In this document: positions 24,945 through 33,204 of the stretch, piece by piece
Position numbering within the stretch: position 1 is the stretch's first letter
How the letters are laid out: every line of letters begins with the position of its first letter
NCBI RefSeq assembly: GCF_016757735.1
Contig: NZ_CP068439.1
Location: 496,001-560,000, forward strand
Origin: Aequorivita iocasae
GTDB lineage: Bacteria > Bacteroidota > Bacteroidia > Flavobacteriales > Flavobacteriaceae
Direction: 5' to 3'
Length of the DNA: 64,000 bases
Made by a program: the position numbers and the translations under genes
Notes under the pieces: model-generated
The model's input: the letters and a program-made list of their open reading frames with translations, nothing else
Databases searched by the model: none
Told to the model about the DNA's origin: nothing

Positions 24945-27794
24945 ATGAACACAGATTCTTTTGCTTTAAGGCATATCGGTCCCCGGGAAAACGATCTTCC
25001 CGAAATGCTTAAAACCGTTGGTGTAAGCACTCTTGATCAACTTATTTACGAAACCGTTCCAGACGACATTCTGCTGAAAAAAGCACTCGATCTGGACACT
25101 GCGATGAGCGAACAGGAATATTTGGAGCACATCACCGAGCTTTCCACAAAAAACAAACTTTTTAAAACATACATAGGGCTGGGTTATCACCAATCCATCA
25201 CCCCTCCTGTAATTCAACGCAATATCTTGGAAAATCCGGGATGGTACACAGCTTATACTCCCTACCAAGCCGAAATTGCCCAAGGAAGGCTGGAAGCCCT
25301 GCTTAACTTCCAAACCGTGGTGAGTGATTTAACCGGAATGGAACTGGCAAACGCATCCTTATTGGACGAATCGACGGCTGCTGCAGAAGCAATGGCGCTT
25401 TTGTTCAACGTTCGTGAAAAGGAAAAGAAGAAAAACAACGCCTCAAAGTTTTTTGTTTCTGAAGAAATATTGCCGCAAACACTTTCATTGCTGGAAACAC
25501 GTTCGCGACCTCTGAAAATTGAACTGGTAGTAGGAAATCACGAAGATTTTGACTTTTCCGAAGATTATTTTGGCGCAATCCTTCAGTATCCAAGTAAAAC
25601 AGGCAAGGTTTACAATTATAAAGAATTCATCCAAAAAGCTAACGACGCCCAAATAAAAGTTGCCGTTGCAGCCGATATTCTCAGCCTGGTAATGCTTGAA
25701 TCTCCTGGTCACTTTGGTGTAGACGTAGTTGTGGGGACCACCCAGCGTTTTGGCATTCCATTGGGATATGGAGGACCGCACGCAGCTTTCTTTGCCACAA
25801 AAGATGAATATAAAAGAAGCATTCCAGGCCGTATTATTGGCGTCACTAAAGATACCGACGGTAATCGCGCCCTTCGCATGGCTTTGCAAACCCGCGAGCA
25901 ACACATAAAACGCGACAAGGCTACTTCAAACATTTGTACCGCACAGGTTCTTTTGGCGGTTATGGCTGGAATGTACGCAGTATATCACGGACCCGAAGGT
26001 TTAAAATATATTGCTAGAAAAGTACACAATGGTGCTGCTACGCTTGCAAACGCTTTGGAAAAATTGGGCTTTGAGCAAATAAACGATACTTATTTTGATA
26101 CCATCGCTATAAAAACTGATGCTACAAAAATAAAGTTTTTGGCAGAAGCGAAAGAGGTAAACTTTTATTACCCAGATGATGAAACTGTTTCCATCTCAAT
26201 CAATGAAACTACAACTCCAAAAGATTTAAATAAAATAGTTTCAATCTTTTCCGAAGCCATCAAAAAAGATTTCCAAAAGATTACTGAATTGGAAACTGGG
26301 AATAAAATCCCAAAAGAGGTAGCTAGAAAAACAGAGTTTTTGCAGCAGGAAGTTTTCAACAAATACCACAGCGAAACCGATTTGATGCGCTACATCAAAA
26401 AACTGGAACGCAAGGATCTGTCTTTGAACCATTCCATGATTTCTTTAGGTTCCTGTACTATGAAATTAAACGCCGCAGCTGAAATGCTTCCGTTGAGCGA
26501 CCCTATGTGGGGCAATATGCACCCTTTTGTACCTGTAGAGCAGGCGGAAGGATATCAAATTATTCTGAAAAAATTAGAAAAACAACTTACTGAAATCACC
26601 GGTTTTGCCGGCACATCCTTACAGCCCAACAGTGGCGCACAGGGTGAATATGCAGGTTTGATGGTTATTCGCGCCTATCACGAATCGCGTGGGGAAAGCC
26701 ACCGAAATATATGCTTGATCCCATCTTCCGCACACGGAACAAACCCTGCTAGCGCCGTAATGGCGGGAATGAAAGTAGTTGTAACAAAATCTACGGAAGA
26801 AGGAAATATTGACGTGGACGATCTTCGTGAAAAGGCAATACAGTATAAAGACAATCTTTCCTGTTTGATGGTAACGTATCCTTCAACACATGGAGTTTAT
26901 GAATCTGCAATTCGCGAAATAACCAGTATTATACACGAAAACGGCGGACAAGTTTATATGGACGGTGCAAATATGAACGCGCAGGTAGGCTTGACCAACC
27001 CAGGCGCCATTGGCGCAGACGTATGCCATTTGAACCTTCACAAGACATTCGCGATACCCCACGGAGGTGGCGGACCGGGTGTTGGCCCCATTTGCGTTGC
27101 AGAGCAGCTTGTTCCTTTTTTACCATCAAACCCAGTAATCCAAACGGGTGGCGAAAAAGCTATTACGGCAATTTCCGCAGCGCCCTATGGCAGTTCTTTG
27201 GTTTGCTTAATTAGCTATGCGTACATTTGTATGCTTGGGGTTAATGGTCTTAAAAAAGCCACACAATACGCTATATTGAATGCCAATTATATAAAGGAAA
27301 GGCTGAATGGCCATTACGAAGTTCTTTACGCCGGTGAAAGAGGACGCGCCGCCCACGAAATGATCGTGGATTGCCGACCATTTAAAGCGAAAGGAATTGA
27401 AGTTACCGATATCGCAAAACGATTGATGGATTACGGTTTTCACGCGCCGACGGTTTCTTTCCCTATTGCGGGAACATTGATGATTGAGCCTACGGAAAGC
27501 GAAAGCAAAATGTCTTTAGATCAATTTTGTGATGCTATGATTTCAATTCGAAAAGAAATAGAAGCTGCGGATAAAGACGAGCCGAACAACGTTTTGAAAA
27601 ATTCACCACATACCTTAGAAATGTTGACCGCCGACAATTGGAGTTTTCCCTATAGTCGACAGGAAGCGGCATTTCCACTGGAGTATGTTTCAGACAATAA
27701 ATTTTGGCCATCTATACGCAGAGTGGATGAGGCATACGGCGATAGAAATTTGATATGTACCTGCAACCCGATTGAGGCTTATATGGAAGCCTAA
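24945..27794 (+). CDS. gcvP: Glycine dehydrogenase (decarboxylating), P-protein
   Basis: P-protein of the glycine cleavage system: it decarboxylates glycine and transfers the aminomethyl group to GcvH. At 949 residues it is the fused single-chain form. Seen are the N-terminal DSFALRHIGPRENDLPEML, LGYHQSITPPVIQRNILENPGWYTAYTPYQ, and the PLP-lysine motif LNLHKTFAIPHGGGGPG (Lys about 700). It is monocistronic here; T and H proteins are not in the window. Works with fhs and folC in one-carbon metabolism. Confidence 0.97.
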   Translation: MNTDSFALRHIGPRENDLPEMLKTVGVSTLDQLIYETVPDDILLKKALDLDTAMSEQEYLEHITELSTKNKLFKTYIGLGYHQSITPPVIQRNILENPGWYTAYTPYQAEIAQGRLEALLNFQTVVSDLTGMELANASLLDESTAAAEAMALLFNVREKEKKKNNASKFFVSEEILPQTLSLLETRSRPLKIELVVGNHEDFDFSEDYFGAILQYPSKTGKVYNYKEFIQKANDAQIKVAVAADILSLVMLESPGHFGVDVVVGTTQRFGIPLGYGGPHAAFFATKDEYKRSIPGRIIGVTKDTDGNRALRMALQTREQHIKRDKATSNICTAQVLLAVMAGMYAVYHGPEGLKYIARKVHNGAATLANALEKLGFEQINDTYFDTIAIKTDATKIKFLAEAKEVNFYYPDDETVSISINETTTPKDLNKIVSIFSEAIKKDFQKITELETGNKIPKEVARKTEFLQQEVFNKYHSETDLMRYIKKLERKDLSLNHSMISLGSCTMKLNAAAEMLPLSDPMWGNMHPFVPVEQAEGYQIILKKLEKQLTEITGFAGTSLQPNSGAQGEYAGLMVIRAYHESRGESHRNICLIPSSAHGTNPASAVMAGMKVVVTKSTEEGNIDVDDLREKAIQYKDNLSCLMVTYPSTHGVYESAIREITSIIHENGGQVYMDGANMNAQVGLTNPGAIGADVCHLNLHKTFAIPHGGGGPGVGPICVAEQLVPFLPSNPVIQTGGEKAITAISAAPYGSSLVCLISYAYICMLGVNGLKKATQYAILNANYIKERLNGHYEVLYAGERGRAAHEMIVDCRPFKAKGIEVTDIAKRLMDYGFHAPTVSFPIAGTLMIEPTESESKMSLDQFCDAMISIRKEIEAADKDEPNNVLKNSPHTLEMLTADNWSFPYSRQEAAFPLEYVSDNKFWPSIRRVDEAYGDRNLICTCNPIEAYMEA

Positions 27795-27802
27795 AAAAGT
27801 TG

Positions 27803-27861
27803 GCAGTTTCAGTTTTCAGTAAACAGTTTTATACCAAACAGATTTACTGAAAACTGAAACT
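27803..27861. repeat. 20-bp perfect inverted repeat after gcvP
   Basis: CAGTTTCAGTTTTCAGTAAA (27803-27822) pairs perfectly with TTTACTGAAAACTGAAACTG (27842-27861) around a 19-base loop. The arms are made of CAGTTTT-type heptamers. No T-run follows, so it is not a canonical terminator, though it may stop or stabilise the gcvP transcript. Confidence 0.9.
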
Positions 27862-27913
27862 GAAATCTGAATTACCGAATTTTCCGTATTTTTAAAAAAA
27901 ACTTTTTCAATAT

Positions 27914-28972
27914 ATGAGCGTCAAGATAACCGGCATAGGAAGTTACATTCCAAGCGAGATTGCGAAGAATGAACATTTTGGCGACCATCATTTTTACAAT
28001 GAGGACGGTACCCGATTTGGCAATAAGAATGAAGTAATCATTGAAAAGTTCAAAGCCATTACCGGTATTCACGAAAGACGCTATATTCCGAAAAATTTAT
28101 CAACCTCAGATATTGCCTCCTTTGCTGCAGAAAACGCCATTAAAAAGGCAGGCATTGATAAGGAAACACTAGATTATATTATTGTAGCCCATAATTATGG
28201 TGACGTGAGGCACGATTCCGTACAGAGTGATACCGTACCGAGTATTGCCACCCGCGTGAAACACAACCTTAAAATTCAAAATCCAACCTGCGTTGGTTAC
28301 GATGTGCTTTTTGGCTGTCCCGGCTGGGTAGAGGGCATGATACAAGCCTATGCTTTTATAAAAGCGGGTATCGCCAAAAGATGTTTGATAATAGGCGCTG
28401 AAGCCCTTTCACGCGTGGTGGATCCCCATGATCGCGATTCTATGATTTACAGTGACGGAGCCGGCGCTGCAGTAGTTGAAATAAGTGAAGAAGCCGGTGG
28501 AATTCTGTCTCATTTTAGCGCTACCTATGCCTTTGAGGAAGCACATTTTATCTTTTTTGGCGAAAGCAATAACTTAGAAAAGAAAGACAACCGCCGTTAC
28601 ATAAAAATGTACGGTAGAAAGATTTATGAATTTGCGCTGAACAATGTTCCCGACGCCATGAAAACTTGCTTGGACAAAAGTGGGGTTGGCATTGACGAAG
28701 TGAAAAAAATATTCATCCATCAGGCAAACGAGAAAATGGACGAGGCTATCGTAAACCGTTTTTATAAACTTTACGACAAAACCACCCCTGAAAAAATTAT
28801 GCCCATGAGCATCAATAAATTGGGCAATAGCAGCGTAGCGACAGTACCAACACTTTACGATTTGGTTTTAAATGGCGAGCTAAAAGGACATTCCATCCAA
28901 AAAGGAGATGTGGTTATTTTTGCCAGCGTTGGTGCGGGAATGAATATTAATGCGATAGTTTATAAAGTTTAA
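27914..28972 (+). CDS. FabH-like 3-oxoacyl-ACP synthase III family protein
   Basis: The 352-residue thiolase-fold protein has the active-site Cys in VLFGCPGWVEGM (about residue 135), His in IHQANEKMD and Asn in LGNSSVATVP, the KASIII triad. It differs from housekeeping FabH in its N-terminus (GIGSYIPSEIAKNEHFGDHHFYNEDG) and fits a Bacteroidota-specific paralog group. The following two genes encode a methyltransferase-fold protein and a glycosyltransferase, so a lipid or lipid-linked product is plausible, but not shown. Confidence 0.88.
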   Translation: MSVKITGIGSYIPSEIAKNEHFGDHHFYNEDGTRFGNKNEVIIEKFKAITGIHERRYIPKNLSTSDIASFAAENAIKKAGIDKETLDYIIVAHNYGDVRHDSVQSDTVPSIATRVKHNLKIQNPTCVGYDVLFGCPGWVEGMIQAYAFIKAGIAKRCLIIGAEALSRVVDPHDRDSMIYSDGAGAAVVEISEEAGGILSHFSATYAFEEAHFIFFGESNNLEKKDNRRYIKMYGRKIYEFALNNVPDAMKTCLDKSGVGIDEVKKIFIHQANEKMDEAIVNRFYKLYDKTTPEKIMPMSINKLGNSSVATVPTLYDLVLNGELKGHSIQKGDVVIFASVGAGMNINAIVYKV

Positions 28973-28980
28973 TTAATTCT

Positions 28981-29008
28981 GAATTCAGAATTCAGAATTC
29001 AGAATTGA
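28981..29008. repeat. Heptamer tandem repeat (GAATTCA)4
   Basis: Four units GAATTCA (last GAATTGA) lie 4 bases before the ATG of the methyltransferase-like gene. The unit contains the palindrome GAATTC, so the array can pair with itself. Confidence 0.92.
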
Positions 29009-29012
29009 AAAA

Positions 29013-29534
29013 ATGTACGAAGGCAAGTTTCCGAAAAAAAGATACATGCACACCCTGAATTTTCTGAACCAGATAATTTCAAAAGATGAAAAAATCCTAG
29101 ATTTGGGCGTTTCCAATCCCTTTTCAGAAATACTCATCAAAGAAGGTTATAATGTTACAAACACCCAAGGTGAAGATCTTGACCTTGAAACCAAGGTTGT
29201 ACAAACGGAAGATTTTAACGTGGTTACAGCCTTTGAAATTTTTGAACATTTGGTTTCACCTTTCAACATTTTAAATGATATTCAAGCTAAAAAATTGGTC
29301 GCTTCCGTACCTTTAAAGTTGTGGTTTGCTTCGGCCTATAGAAGTAAAACCGACAAATGGGACCGTCACTATCACGAGTTTGAGGATTGGCAATTTGACT
29401 GGTTGCTTGAAAAAGCGGGTTGGCGGATTGTGAAAAGGGAAAAATTTACCAATCCCGTAAAAAAGATTGGCATCCGCCCTATTCTTCGCAGGATAACGCC
29501 ACGATACTATTTGGTTTATGCTGAAAGAATTTAA
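29013..29534 (+). CDS. Class I methyltransferase-fold protein
   Basis: The 173-residue sequence has a weakened motif I (ILDLGVSNPFSEILI), a later acidic segment (NTQGEDLDLET) and FEIFEHLVSPFNIL, as in methyltransferase-fold sugar or lipid modification proteins. The end KIGIRPILRRITPRYYLVYAER is well conserved in flavobacterial neighbours of glycosyltransferases. The stop TAA overlaps the start of the glycosyltransferase (TAATG), so translation is coupled. Substrate unknown. Confidence 0.75.
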   Translation: MYEGKFPKKRYMHTLNFLNQIISKDEKILDLGVSNPFSEILIKEGYNVTNTQGEDLDLETKVVQTEDFNVVTAFEIFEHLVSPFNILNDIQAKKLVASVPLKLWFASAYRSKTDKWDRHYHEFEDWQFDWLLEKAGWRIVKREKFTNPVKKIGIRPILRRITPRYYLVYAERI

Positions 29535-30388
29535 TGAATTTCTACATCGTCATACCTGCCCATAACGAAGAAGCATTCATCAGTGGGATGCTCCAATCTA
29601 TGGTGGAGCAGACAGTTCTTCCAAAAAAAGTTGTGGTGGTTGACGATGCTTCAACTGATGGTACTTCAAAAATCATTCAACAATTTTCAGAGAAATACAC
29701 TTTTATTGAAGGTGTTTTTCACAATTCCCAAAAACACCACGAGCCGGGAAGCAAGGTTATCAATGCTTTTTACAAAGGTTTTGAAGCGCTTGATAAAAAC
29801 TTCGATATTATCTGCAAATTTGACGCCGATTTAATTTTCCCAAAAAATTATTTAGAAAAAATTGCCGTGATATTTCAACAGGATCCAGCCATAGGAATGG
29901 CTGGAGGATTTTGCTATATTGTGAAAAATGGAGAATGGGTTTTGGAAAACCTCACCAACAAAGACCACATCCGTGGGGCCTTAAAAGCATATCGAAAGGA
30001 ATGTTTTGAACAAATAAATGGTTTAAAAAACACCATGGGCTGGGATACTGTTGATGAACTCCTCGCCCAATATCACGGCTGGAAAATTAAAACCGATACT
30101 TCGTTACAGGTAAAGCATTTAAAACCCACGGGGAAAGTTTATTCAAAGGCTTCAAAGTATAAACAGGGCGAGGCTTTTTATAAAATTCGTTACGGTTTTT
30201 GGCTTACACTTATTGCCTCGGCAAAGCTTGCCTCCAAAAAAAATAGTTTTTCGTTTTTTATGGAATCCATCTGGGGGTATTTTAAGGCCAAGAAATCTAA
30301 CCTGGAATATTTACTTTCCGAGGAAGAAGGAAAATTTGTCAGAAAACTGCGTTGGAAAAAAATTCGTGAAAAATTGGGAATGCGATAA
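29534..30388 (+). CDS. Family 2 glycosyltransferase
   Basis: A GT-A fold enzyme of 284 residues with the nucleotide-sugar-binding start FYIVIPAHNEEAFISGML, VVVDDASTDGTS, the metal-binding FDADLIFPKNY and GWDTVDELLAQ. No membrane helices are obvious, so it works at the inner face of the cytoplasmic membrane. Its coupling to the methyltransferase and FabH-like genes suggests a shared glycolipid or polymer pathway. Confidence 0.88.
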   Translation: MNFYIVIPAHNEEAFISGMLQSMVEQTVLPKKVVVVDDASTDGTSKIIQQFSEKYTFIEGVFHNSQKHHEPGSKVINAFYKGFEALDKNFDIICKFDADLIFPKNYLEKIAVIFQQDPAIGMAGGFCYIVKNGEWVLENLTNKDHIRGALKAYRKECFEQINGLKNTMGWDTVDELLAQYHGWKIKTDTSLQVKHLKPTGKVYSKASKYKQGEAFYKIRYGFWLTLIASAKLASKKNSFSFFMESIWGYFKAKKSNLEYLLSEEEGKFVRKLRWKKIREKLGMR

Positions 30389-30436
30389 TTCTACATTTCG
30401 CAACCTTTCTTTAACACTCGAACATTTTATAATTTC

Positions 30437-30444
30437 TATTTTTG
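30437..30444 (+). promoter_or_regulatory. -7 box (TATTTTTG) of the alkaline phosphatase gene
   Basis: Exact TAnnTTTG match 16 bases before the ATG at 30460. It overlaps the in-frame TTG at 30442, which argues for ATG at 30460 as the start. Confidence 0.5.
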
Positions 30445-30459
30445 CAAATAAAATCCCCG

Positions 30460-31566
30460 ATGAAATTTAAATTTTTCTTCCTCCCAACATTTCTAATTTT
30501 CACAACATTTTTAACTTCCTGTGTTTCCGTTCAGGTAAAGGACAATACAGTATCAGCCATTCCTTCTGAAATAAAAAAGCCGAAAAACATAATTCTTTTG
30601 ATAGGCGACGGAATGGGTCTTAGCCAAGTTTCAACAGCCATTTATTACAAAGATGGAAAACCGAATTTTGAACGTTTTAATACCATTGGCCTTAGCAAAA
30701 CTTCTTCCGGGAGTGATTTAATTACGGATTCTGCCGCTGGAGCCACTGTTTTTTCAACAGGAGAAAAGACCTATAATGGAGCAATAGGTGTAAATAAAGA
30801 TACTATACCTGTACCTACAATTGTGGAACAATTATCAAAACGAGGCTTCGCAACGGGCATTATTTCTACATCTTCCATTCAACACGCCACGCCGGCAAGT
30901 TTTTATGCGCACGTAAAAAGCAGGAGAATGTATGAGGAAATTACCGAGTTCGCTCCCAATAGCGGCGTAAACTTTTTTGCTGGTGGCGGATTGAAATTCT
31001 TTAACCAAAGAAAAGATGGAAAAGATTTATTGGCTGAAATGAAATCCAAAGGCTATGAAGTAATTACCGATCAACTTCCAAAAAAAGTAAGCCAAAAGAA
31101 TGAATTAATACTGCTTGCCGCTGACGGTATGCCAAAGATGAGCGAAGGCCGTGGTGATTTTCTGCCGAATGCAACCAAACTTGCTTTGGAAAAACTCTCG
31201 AAGAATGAAAAAAGTTTTTTTTTGATGGTAGAGGGAAGCCAAATAGATTGGGGCGGCCACGACAATGATGCAGATTATTTAATTGGTGAACTTTTGGATT
31301 TTGACAAAACCTTAGGTGTTGCTTTGGATTTTGCAAAGCAAAACGGCGAAACGCTTATAATTGTTACCGCTGACCACGAAACGGGTGGATATACACTTGC
31401 TTCGGACGGAAATGATTACAACAAAATTAAACCGAGTTTTTCTACCCCGGGACATTCCGCTACAATGGTTCCAGTATTTGCAGAAGGTCCCGGCGCTACT
31501 TTATTCAATGGAATATATGAAAGCGATGAGATCTATCATAAAATGATGGCGCTTTTTGATAAATAA
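30460..31566 (+). CDS. Alkaline phosphatase lipoprotein
   Basis: This 368-residue protein carries a lipobox (FLTSC) and the metal/nucleophile motifs of PhoA-type alkaline phosphatases: NIILLIGDGMG, TDSAAGAT with the nucleophilic Ser about residue 91, MVEGSQIDWGGHDND, IIVTADHETGG and the final His in TPGHSATMVPVFA. It should cleave phosphomonoesters at the cell surface or in the periplasm for phosphate supply. No Pho-box is visible to me. MlaE-like genes follow after about 68 bases. Confidence 0.93.
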   Translation: MKFKFFFLPTFLIFTTFLTSCVSVQVKDNTVSAIPSEIKKPKNIILLIGDGMGLSQVSTAIYYKDGKPNFERFNTIGLSKTSSGSDLITDSAAGATVFSTGEKTYNGAIGVNKDTIPVPTIVEQLSKRGFATGIISTSSIQHATPASFYAHVKSRRMYEEITEFAPNSGVNFFAGGGLKFFNQRKDGKDLLAEMKSKGYEVITDQLPKKVSQKNELILLAADGMPKMSEGRGDFLPNATKLALEKLSKNEKSFFLMVEGSQIDWGGHDNDADYLIGELLDFDKTLGVALDFAKQNGETLIIVTADHETGGYTLASDGNDYNKIKPSFSTPGHSATMVPVFAEGPGATLFNGIYESDEIYHKMMALFDK

Positions 31567-31634
31567 AAGCTAAAAAATGCTTTTTCAATCTACAGTGCCC
31601 TAATTTTAGTATTTTAGCCATAGCTATCGTTTTT

Positions 31635-32372
31635 ATGAAGTACTTACAAGATATTGGTTCCTATTTTTTGATGATCAAAAGGGTGTTTGGTAGTTTCACC
31701 AAAACATCTGTTTTAAAACATCTTATTTTTAAGGAAATCAACGACCTTATTATTAGTTCTTTGGGCATTGTGGCTTTCATCTCCTTCTTTGTTGGAGGCG
31801 TTGTAGCAATACAGACCGCCTTAAATATGGACAATCCCTTGATCCCGAAAAGTCTTATAGGTTTTGCCACTCGCCAATCTGTAATCTTGGAGTTTGCGCC
31901 GACTTTCATTTCAATAATTATGGCGGGGAAAGTTGGTTCATTCATAACCTCCAGTATTGGTTCCATGCGGGTTACCGAACAGATTGATGCTTTGGAGGTA
32001 ATGGGGATCAATTCGCTAAACTATTTGGTTTTCCCAAAAATAGTAGCCTTGATGTTCTATCCATTCGTGATTGTAATCTCTATGTTTCTCGGCATTTTGG
32101 GCGGCTGGGTGGCTGGTGTTTATGGTGGCTTTTCCAGCTCTACTGCTTTTATTTCGGGATTGCAAGACAGTTTTATACCCTATCAGCTTTTTTATGCTTT
32201 TTTTAAAACCTTTGTTTTTGCTTTCATTTTAGCCACAGTTCCTTCATGGCAAGGCTATTATATGAAGGGTGGCGCACTTGAAGTTGGTAGAGCGAGTACA
32301 AACTCTTTCGTTTGGACCAGTGTGCTCATTATTTCGGCCAATTATATTATAACCCAATTATTACTTAGCTGA
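31635..32372 (+). CDS. MlaE-type ABC transporter permease
   Basis: The 245-residue membrane protein matches the MlaE/YrbE family (ISFFVGGVVAIQTALNMDNPLIPKS, FAPTFISIIMAGKVGSFITSSIGSMRVTEQIDALEVMGINSLNYLVFPKI). In Proteobacteria this permease moves phospholipids between membranes with MlaF and an MCE protein. The stop TGA shares a base with the next gene's ATG, so it is coupled to the ATPase. No MCE-domain gene lies within this window's next genes. Confidence 0.93.
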   Translation: MKYLQDIGSYFLMIKRVFGSFTKTSVLKHLIFKEINDLIISSLGIVAFISFFVGGVVAIQTALNMDNPLIPKSLIGFATRQSVILEFAPTFISIIMAGKVGSFITSSIGSMRVTEQIDALEVMGINSLNYLVFPKIVALMFYPFVIVISMFLGILGGWVAGVYGGFSSSTAFISGLQDSFIPYQLFYAFFKTFVFAFILATVPSWQGYYMKGGALEVGRASTNSFVWTSVLIISANYIITQLLLS

Positions 32373-33136
32373 TGATAAAAGTAGAAGATGTACATAAAAG
32401 TTTTGGGGAAGAAGAAATTCTGAAAGGGATAACTACCGAATTTGACAAAGGAAAAACAAACCTTATTATCGGACAGAGCGGCAGCGGAAAAACCGTTTTG
32501 CTGAAGTGTCTTTTGGGCCTCTTTAAACCCGAACAGGGAAAAATATATTATGAAGACAAAGCCATCCAAAATATGGATGACGAAGAACAGCGCAAGCTGC
32601 GAGAAGAAATTGGGATGCTTTTTCAGGGCGGGGCTCTTTTTGACTCCATGAATATTGAAGAAAATGTAATGTTTCCGCTACGGATGTTCACAAAACAAAA
32701 GAAGGCCGATATGCTGGCCCGGGTAAATGAAGTATTAAAACGTGTGAACCTTGAAAACGTAAATAAAAAATTTCCCGCAGAAATTTCTGGAGGGATGCAA
32801 AAGAGGGTTTCCATTGCACGGGCTATCGTAAACAAGCCAAAATTTCTTTTTTGTGACGAACCTAACTCAGGACTCGATCCAAAGACCGCAACCTTAATAG
32901 ACACACTCATACAGGAAATTACCCACGAGTATAATATCACCACTGTAGTTGTAACACACGATATGAATTCTGTGATGGAAATAGGTGAGAAAGTAGTATT
33001 GCTGAAACATGGAAAACTTGTTTGGCAGGGTACCAATCAGGAAATCTTTAAAACAGATAATGAAGATGTGACAAACTTTGTGTATTCTTCAGATCTTTTT
33101 AAAAAAATTCGCGAAGTACAAATAAATGAAGGGTAA
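32372..33136 (+). CDS. ABC transporter ATP-binding protein (MlaF type)
   Basis: The 254-residue ATPase has Walker A GQSGSGKT, the Q-loop MLFQGGALFDSM typical of MlaF, the signature ISGGMQKR and Walker B FLFCDEPNSGLDP, followed by the switch His in VTHDMNS. It powers the MlaE-type permease encoded immediately upstream. Probable role: lipid trafficking for outer-membrane asymmetry. Confidence 0.95.
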   Translation: MIKVEDVHKSFGEEEILKGITTEFDKGKTNLIIGQSGSGKTVLLKCLLGLFKPEQGKIYYEDKAIQNMDDEEQRKLREEIGMLFQGGALFDSMNIEENVMFPLRMFTKQKKADMLARVNEVLKRVNLENVNKKFPAEISGGMQKRVSIARAIVNKPKFLFCDEPNSGLDPKTATLIDTLIQEITHEYNITTVVVTHDMNSVMEIGEKVVLLKHGKLVWQGTNQEIFKTDNEDVTNFVYSSDLFKKIREVQINEG

Positions 33137-33204
33137 TTTTTTTCTCATATCTTCTTCCAATCAAATAATTTAAGCTATTTTTAATCTCCTAATTAATTTT
33201 TATT

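Noticed and set aside
30442-30459. TTG start of the alkaline phosphatase
   Set aside because: It overlaps the -7 box TATTTTTG; the ATG at 30460 begins a proper lipoprotein signal.
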